Positions 30,639 through 36,495 of a DNA stretch of 36,495 nt are shown here, one piece after another; position 1 is the first letter of the stretch; each line of letters starts with the position of its first letter. Origin of the DNA: Zygnema cylindricum. Lineage: Eukaryota; Streptophyta; Zygnematophyceae; Zygnematales; Zygnemataceae. The stretch is from contig JBBHKE010002971.1 in the NCBI GenBank assembly GCA_037447655.1, forward strand, positions 1 to 36,495, in the 5' to 3' direction. A program made the position numbers and the translations under genes. The notes below the pieces were generated by a model that searched no databases, had not been told where the DNA came from, and was given only the letters and a program-made list of their open reading frames with translations.

Positions 30639-31526
30639 ATGTTAGCGCAAGTTCTCAGGGAGTTGGAAAGTGTTAGATTACAGAACGCGCAGCTCAGTAA
30701 CACCGTTGTAGTCTTGGAGTCTCGTCTTGGGGAGCGACCTCAAAGAGGCATGGTGAGAGACGTCAGGAGACCGAAATTAAGACTTCCCGAGGAGATTGAC
30801 CCTGCAAGACACAAAAACCTTGACACCTGGCTATTCTCTGTTGCGAACTATCTCGAGAGTTTGAGAGTTTTCCTAGCCTATCGGATCGAGAGAAGATTCA
30901 GTACGCGGGTGGTCTTTTAAAGGGGGCAGCAGGGGCATGGTGGAGAACATTGGTGGAGGAAGATGAGATACCTACTGTCTGGGCTCTCTTGGTTCAATCC
31001 CTCCGCGACACTTGGCAGCCCGTAAACACGATAAAGACAGCAAGAGATAAGATCGCAGTATTGAGGCAACGAACCTCGGTGTTGGAGTTTACGCAACGGT
31101 TCTTGGAGTGTAAAGTATAAATACCTACGATGACGGAAGATGAAGCCGTGGATCGCTACGTGAAAGGGCTTAAGTCATCTATTCGTAGGTATGTGGAACA
31201 ATGGCTTGCTCGGGAAAGCACTACTCCTACTCTCTCGACAATCATCCAGTTTGCGGAGCGGACTGATTCGGTCAACTTCAACCTCTGGAAACCTTATCAT
31301 TACGGGTCGAGCAGCGGCAGAGGAAGCCGGCGAGACGATGGTCCAACCCCCATGGAGCTTCGAGCAATTAACGAGGATAAGGAAATGGTCAAAGTCCTGC
31401 GAAGAAAGAAGAAACCTACCAAGACCAAACCCCTAACTTATCCCCCGAAGAGCTCCAGCGGAGCGAAGGAGACAGAATGGCTTATGTTTTCAGTGCGGTT
31501 CCCCGGATCATATGGCTCGAGAGTGT
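30639..31526 (+). pseudogene. Chromovirus gag, broken
   Basis: The ATG at 30639 opens a coiled-coil-like N-terminus (LRELESVRLQNAQLS). The capsid core continues in a different frame after a shift near 30862-30875 (YAGGLLKGAAGAWWRTL, SLRDTWQPV, a Ty3/Gypsy capsid signature), hits TAA at 31118, then resumes (TEDEAVDRYVKGL). Another shift between about 31435 and 31475 is needed to reach the zinc knuckle CFQCGSPDHMAREC (31485-31526). At least three lesions. Confidence 0.85.
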
Positions 31527-32225
31527 CTGAAACGGAAGGGTCCCAAGAAGGGAAAGCTTACCGTCATGAGGTTAGCCGGTGAAGGAGGCGAGCCTTTGAT
31601 ATTTAGAGGTCAAATCGGAGTAGGCACAGCTAACTTCATGGTAGACTGGGGAGCATCGGGGAATTTAATTAATGAAGCAACGGTGAAAAAGATGAAACTT
31701 CCTCTCGTGGTGTTAAAGGATTACCAGTCGGTACAATTAGCCGATGGAAGTTCCTTATCCATTACCCATCGTACTCCGCGATTACGCGTCGGAATCGGGA
31801 AATTTCGATGGTATGACTGGCTTCATGTATTACCTCTTGGAGACCATGAGGTAATCTTGGGGAAGCCGTGGCTGCAAAAATGGAATCCGACGATAGATTG
31901 GAGAAGTGACATCATGAGAGTGAAGAAAGGTGAAGAAGAGTTTGAGGTAAAAGCGGGAGCGGCTGGTAAGGGAGCGGAAGAGGGACGTTTGCTTTCGGCC
32001 TTGCAGCTGAAAAGGGCACGCAGGAAAGGGGAAACGATTGGTATGGCGGTCGTCCAGCCAATGGAGGAGCCGAAGGAGGAGATTCCGGGAGAATGGAAGA
32101 AAAAGGACCCCGACTTCGACTCCAACGAAAGTGACGACATTGGAAAGACTTCCGAAGAGGCCCCGGAAGTCGTGACAAAACTTCTCGAGGAGTATGTAGA
32201 TGTATTTCCCCCAAAACTTCCCGAA
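31527..32225 (+). pseudogene. Chromovirus protease with altered active site
   Basis: It follows the zinc knuckle without a break. FMVDWGASGNLI sits where retroelement proteases have D-S/T-G; the TGG at 31647-31649 puts Trp in the Ser/Thr position. Flap and C-terminal parts (VQLADGSSL, HEVILGKPWLQKWNP, the usual ILGMDWL-like strand) are present. An extra base near 32223-32228 shifts the frame before RT. Confidence 0.8.
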
Positions 32226-33541
32226 AGGATTACCTCCGAAGCGCGAAGTAGACCATAAGATAGAGCTTGTTCCCGGACCGGTACCCCCGGCTAATCGGAT
32301 GTACAAGATGAGCTACACCGAGTTGGACGAACTGAAAAAGCAACTCGCGGAATTGGTCGAAGCCGGAGTAATCGAACCGAGAAAGTCACCGTATGGAGCC
32401 CCCGTTCTCTTCGTGAACAAGAAAGATGGAGGTTTCCGTATGTGTGTAGACTATCGAGCGCTGAACAAATTAACGGTGAAGAATGCGTACCCCCTACCGA
32501 GGATAGACGAATTGTTGGATCGACTTCGAGGTGCCAAGTATTTTTCGAAAATAGACTTGCGGAGCGGTTACCACCAAATAAGAATTGTCGAGGAAGATGT
32601 GGAGAAGACGGCGTTTAGAACTTGATACGGTCATTTTCAGTTTCGAGTAATGCCGTTCGGGTTGACTAACGCACAAGCAAACCTTTATGCATTTAATGAA
32701 TTCCATCTTTCGCCAATATTTGGACACGTTTGTGATCGTCTTCCTAGACGACATACTGGTGTATAGCCGAACGAAGGAGGAGCATATGAAGCACTTACGG
32801 ACGGTCCTCCAAGTCCTTCGGGAAAATAAGTTATACGCAAAAAGAAGTAAATGTGACTTCTTCAACGAGAAGATTGATTTTTTAGGCCATGTGGTGAGCC
32901 GCGACGGAATCGCAGTGGATCCAAATAAGACAAGGGCAGTTAACGAGTGGCCGCAGCCGGCGAATATTACGGAGTTACGGAGCTTTCTAGGACTATGCTC
33001 CTATTATCGACGTTTTGTCGAAGGTTTCGCAAAAATCGTTGCACCGCTCACGGAATTGCTGAAAAATGACGTGCCCTATGATTGGAAAGCGGCACAAGGG
33101 GCAGCCTTTAACACACTAAAGGAGCGGTTCGTTACCGCCCCTGTGTTAGCTGTTCCCGACCCGGACTTACCTTGGACGATAATTACCGACGCTAGCGATA
33201 CGGCTATTGGAGCGATCCTTATGCAAGATCAAGGGAAAGGTCTTCAACCCATCGCCTACGACAGTCGAAAACTAAAGGCAGTAGAGCTGAACTGGGCCAC
33301 CCAGGAGAAGGAGACAATAGCTATCATCAATGCACTTGAGGTTTGGAAATGTTACGTCCAAGGAAAACGGATCAGGATTATCATGGATCTCCACGCCTTA
33401 CAATATCTCCAAACCCAGCAAAAGTTGTCCAAGAAACAAGTGCGTTGGATGACGTATATACAGTCCTTCGGCCCGGAACTTGTCATAGAATATTAGTCGG
33501 GCAAGACGAACCCGGCGGATGCGCTGTCAAGAAGACCCTGA
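32226..33541 (+). pseudogene. Chromovirus reverse transcriptase and RNase H
   Basis: RT has [50 protein letters not shown], then TGA (32623-32625) where Arg is usual before [15 protein letters not shown] one-base insertion near 32673-32682 moves into the next frame, with catalytic FLDDILVYS (Asp codons 32747-32752), FLGHVV and [12 protein letters not shown]. RNase H has [13 protein letters not shown] and [13 protein letters not shown] at 33494 and TGA at 33539 fall in the C-terminal ADALSRR region. Ty3/Gypsy type by every block. Confidence 0.9.
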
Positions 33542-33673
33542 GTCACTGCGCTAGTAGCGGAGCAACGACCGCAAGCACCGCAACATGAAAACGTATGTGC
33601 TGTGAAGGAGAACACCGCAGCATCAACCGCAGCGCAAGATCCAAAAATCAGCACAGTCACCAGTACGGTGTAG

Positions 33674-34918
33674 GTGGACGAACAGTGGTTCAGTCGGATA
33701 AAGGCCGCCTACGACAAAGATGATTCACTAAAGGAACTAATTAAACGGAAGGTACTCGTTCGAACCGCCAACGGTATGTGGCGGTACAGACCGAGTAAGA
33801 CAACACGACTTTATGTTCCAACAAATACGGAACTCCGTCACACGATTCTTCAAGTTAGTCACGACGAGCCCCTCAGTGGGCATTTTGGGCGGGATAAAAC
33901 AACCGCACGTGTCGCTGAGGCGTATTACTGGCCAAACATGACTTGAGACATTGCAAAATATGTCAGAACTTGTGACTCCTGTAATAGGAACAAAGCGGAT
34001 TCAGGGCAACAAGGCCTGTTACAACCCCTTCCCATACCATATGTTCCTTGGGAGGCGATTTCGATGAATTTTATCGTGGCCTTTCCGCTGACTAAGGAGG
34101 GCTACGACTCAATCTTCGTCGTCGTGGATTACTTGACGAAAATGGCCCATTTCTTACCCACCTCCACCACAGCCACAGCACGGGATATCGCGAACTTATT
34201 CTTTCGGGAGATATTCCGCCTTCACGGACTTCCGAAAAAGATCGTCAGCGACCGCGATCGTAAATTCGTTAGCCACTTTTGGCAAAACGTATTTGCGTTA
34301 TGTGGCACGCAGCTGGCCATGTCCACAGCATACCACCCTCAAACTGATGGTGAGACTGAAAGGGTAAATCGAACCCTAGAGGAAGCGTTGCGGTTGTATG
34401 TCTCGGTGCATCAAACAGATTGGGTGGACCATTTAACATCGATTAAGGTGGCGTACAATAGTGCGGTACACTCATCCACCAATGCTACGCCATTTTCGCT
34501 CAATGGACGACAGCCAACTCTTCCTCACAACTTATTGGTAGTGGACTGTCAAATGCCTGCAGCTCTAGATTTTGCCAGAACACTGGGAGAGAACTTGGAA
34601 AAGGCAACCAATGTGCTCCAAATGGCAAAGGATCGTCAAAAGTCGCAAGCCAACGCTCACCGAAAGGACACCGTCTTTAGCGTGGGGGACAAGGTCCGCC
34701 TTAATATGGCGAACCTATCCTGGCCAGGTGCACTCTCTAAGAAGCTGACACCAAAATTCACACGCCCATTCACGGTTCTTTCCAATGTGGGCGACGTGGC
34801 TTACAAGTTGGATATTTCGCAGGAATGGCATATCCACAATGTCTTCCATGTTTCCCTTCATAAACCATTCTGCGATCCTGATTCGGTGTTCCCTAATCGA
34901 CGACAGAATACCCCTTAA
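33674..34918 (+). pseudogene. Chromovirus integrase, missing first catalytic Asp
   Basis: Same frame as the RNase H, interrupted by TGA at 33944. The HHCC zinc domain has HDEPLSGH and CDSCNRNK. In the core the first catalytic Asp is Asn: MNFIVAFPL, AAT at 34067-34069, where the family has MDFI. The second Asp (SDRDRKF, 34250) and the Glu (ETERVNRTLE, 34358) keep the exact D35E spacing. GPY/F-like C-terminal features (FSVGDKVRL, KLTPKFTRPFTVL, VFHVSLHKPF) follow. TAA at 34916 separates it from the chromodomain. Confidence 0.9.
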
Positions 34919-34942
34919 CCACCCGTTCAGGGAACCTCAGAC

Positions 34943-35100
34943 GAGTATGAGGTGGAAAAGATCCTTCAGACACGTCTCTCTCGAAATTCCAACTCCAAGC
35001 AATATTTGGTGCGTTGGAAGGGCTACGGTGCTGAGGACGATTCTTGGGTGGACAAGAGGGATCTGCACTATCCAGAGTTGCTACGCCGATTCCAGCGGAG
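34943..35100 (+). pseudogene. Chromodomain at the integrase C-terminus
   Basis: EYEVEKILQTRLS, QYLVRWKGYGAEDDSWV and YPELLRRF form a complete chromodomain, in frame with integrase after one stop. This identifies the element as a chromovirus (Ty3/Gypsy); such domains direct integration to marked chromatin. The frame runs on to 35344 through GCAGC-rich sequence with no recognised content. Confidence 0.88.
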
Positions 35101-35261
35101 TGAGGACACTCAGCCTTATCGGAGGGGGAATCGCAGCGGCCGCAATAAAGGAGCCAATCGCAGTGTCGCAACCATCGCAATTATCTTAGGGACGTGGCAA
35201 AGGAGCGCAACAGCGACGTTACCACACCGCAGCGCTGTGGCAGCGCAGCCATGGCAGCGTT

Positions 35262-36221
35262 ATGAGGCAGCCAGAGGATCGCAGCACCGCCGCTGCGCTG
35301 ACAGGAAAGCGCAACGGCGCAATTGTGTTTCACTATGTGGGTAACGACGAACCCTCGGTTTCACCGCAGCAGCGCAGGTTTATAAATGATGGACGCTGCG
35401 ATACCCTCGCACGCTGGGACGCTTCGCAGAGCCCAAAAGTGAAACCCTCAACCCTCGTTGATAAAGCCATCATCCACCCTCGCGACCAACCCTGTCTCAG
35501 CAGTTTGGAAATTGCTTCCCTCTACTCAATCAGTTTGCCTTCACTCGTAGAGTTACTGGAATTGTTTTGCTCAACGGTGTCTATGAAGTCATCGTCCTCT
35601 CCAACGCCGAAGAGGAGAAGACTTGTACGAGTGGGGTATGAGGATGTGACCCGCCGCGGAAGATTATTAATGGCGGCGGAGGCCATGGTGGAAGCGGACA
35701 GGAGAAGGGAGGTAGAAGCAAGGCTGGAGTCTGAGGGAACCGCCAGTAGCGAGGCCGAGCCAGCAAACACCAGTGGAGGGGAGGGGTCAGAGAATTCACA
35801 GGACCCCGAGTATAATCCACTACAAGAGGGAGATGAGGAGGATGAGGAAGATCATGAGCTATCGAACGCGGAAGAGCCGGAGAGGGAACCGACACCTCCA
35901 CCGATACCTCCACCGATAGAGGAGCGTGCCTCAGATCTTGAAGTGATGCGGGACCCAAAAAAGGAGAGTACCGCGGACGAGCAATCATATGAGAGCGCGG
36001 AGAAGAAAGCAGAGGAGCAATACCCTAGTGGCGACGATGTATTCCTCCTGCGAGGGAGCCGAAGAGATCCGGAGGAGGAAAGTGAACCGGGAGAGGAAAT
36101 TCCCGACTTCTTCTTCCCACCCGGTCGACACGCAACATCGGGACCTTGCCTTCAGCTTCGCCAAACGGTTTTATTGGAATCCCTCGGAGTGGCTCGAGGA
36201 ATGACGTACAGGGAAGCCTGA
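35262..36221 (+). CDS. Acidic, probably nuclear protein of unknown function (319 aa, or 212 aa from 35583)
   Basis: The long frame starts at ATG 35262, but a start at 35583 fits the TATA box better and gives MKSSSSPTPKRRRLVRVGYE, with a basic cluster like a nuclear localisation signal. A charged, helix-prone segment (AAEAMVEADRRREVEARLE), long Glu/Asp-rich tracts, PTPPPIPPPI and a final hydrophobic segment (QTVLLESLGVARGMTYREA) follow. It abuts the chromovirus pol and is followed by satellite-like repeats. It could be an extra retroelement ORF, the 5' part of another element's gag, or a host exon. Its 960-base open length on one strand argues against chance, but I recognise no domain. Confidence 0.45.
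   Translation: MRQPEDRSTAAALTGKRNGAIVFHYVGNDEPSVSPQQRRFINDGRCDTLARWDASQSPKVKPSTLVDKAIIHPRDQPCLSSLEIASLYSISLPSLVELLELFCSTVSMKSSSSPTPKRRRLVRVGYEDVTRRGRLLMAAEAMVEADRRREVEARLESEGTASSEAEPANTSGGEGSENSQDPEYNPLQEGDEEDEEDHELSNAEEPEREPTPPPIPPPIEERASDLEVMRDPKKESTADEQSYESAEKKAEEQYPSGDDVFLLRGSRRDPEEESEPGEEIPDFFFPPGRHATSGPCLQLRQTVLLESLGVARGMTYREA
35381..35387 (+). promoter_or_regulatory. TATA box upstream of the acidic ORF
   Basis: TATAAAT lies about 200 bp above the ATG at 35583. It could serve that ORF, or be a remnant of an LTR promoter, since this is roughly where a chromovirus 3' LTR would be expected. Confidence 0.4.
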
Positions 36222-36244
36222 AGATCCTATCAGTATTCCTAGGG

Positions 36245-36495
36245 ATTGATATTTGATAGGTTAACAATTTTATAATTCTCAGATTTTGAATTGGGTGATT
36301 TTGAATTTTCAAACATTGACAATGTGGTAATTCGATTTTGAGAAATTTGACATTCACGATTTCTGGACATTGATATTTGATAGGTTAAAAAATTTATAAT
36401 TTTCAGATTTTGAATTGGGCGATTTTGGAATTTTAAAACATTGACAATGTGGTAATTGGATTTTGAGAAATATGACATTGAAGATTTCTGGACAT
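36245..36495. repeat. Satellite-like tandem repeat, 124-bp unit, continues past the window
   Basis: ATTGATATTTGATAGGTTAA begins at 36245 and again at 36369. The two units align throughout (TTTTGAATTGGG, CATTGACAATGTGGTAATT, TTTGAGAAAT, GATTTCTGGACAT) with a few differences. The second unit reaches the window edge. Related fragments lie at 7655-7715 and 8527-8570. Confidence 0.8.

Noticed and set aside
35120-35580. 3' LTR of the chromovirus
   Set aside because: It has a TATA box and is in the right place, but shows no similarity to the 5' LTR at 30262-30574 and no TG...CA borders.
1-36495. CRISPR array, bacterial operon or defence system
   Set aside because: No regularly spaced repeats with unique spacers and no prokaryotic gene organisation; introns and retroelements show nuclear plant-like DNA.

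Overview
This is nuclear DNA of a eukaryote, very probably a land plant. The evidence is GT-AG introns inside secreted-protein genes of the plant root-cap/LEA type, a plant-type Copia element, a Ty3/Gypsy chromovirus with a chromodomain, tRNA-derived SINE copies, and dense short non-autonomous DNA transposons. The domain mix and repeat style suggest a non-seed plant such as a bryophyte, lycophyte or fern, but that is inference. I see no bacterial or organellar features, CRISPR arrays or rRNA.

Host genes. Two paralogues lie on the minus strand about 16 kb apart. Gene 1 (2572-5123, five exons, 400 aa) reads open throughout. It encodes a signal peptide, a Cys-rich PAN/Apple-like module and a von Willebrand D-like/root-cap module. 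Gene 2 (21024-22907, four exons) shows the same architecture and splice phases, but has a one-base deletion, an in-frame stop and a precisely missing intron, so it is probably a pseudogene. Each has a TATA-like box about 230-250 bp upstream of the ATG and a CT-rich leader. No other convincing host gene is visible.

Layout. 1-2540: short promoter/ORF, GGCAAA-rich repeat, solo LTR with a 5-bp target duplication, one orphan ORF. 2572-5360: gene 1. 5400-12500: a MITE, an hAT-like element with an exact 8-bp target duplication, satellite fragments, two TA-flanked MITEs, two PIF/Harbinger-like copies, a 77-bp tandem array, a GC-rich hairpin and SINE copy 1. 12600-18184: a degenerate Copia element that looks like a fusion of two different elements, ending in a 3' LTR with an internal minisatellite. 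18185-21000: a second PIF-like family and gene-free DNA. 21024-23160: gene 2. 23590-29000: more MITEs, several nested, a CTG-like trinucleotide tract, and an inverted PIF-like copy. 29240-30250: G-rich and purine tracts, SINE copy 2 with an internal 132-bp duplication, CAGC-rich DNA. 30262-35100: a dead chromovirus from 5' LTR to chromodomain. 35262-36221: an acidic open reading frame of unknown nature. 36245 to the end: satellite-like 124-bp tandem repeat.

The transposons carry enough lesions that none looks autonomous. The window is most informative as a record of nested insertion, element recombination and decay around a duplicated secreted-protein gene.
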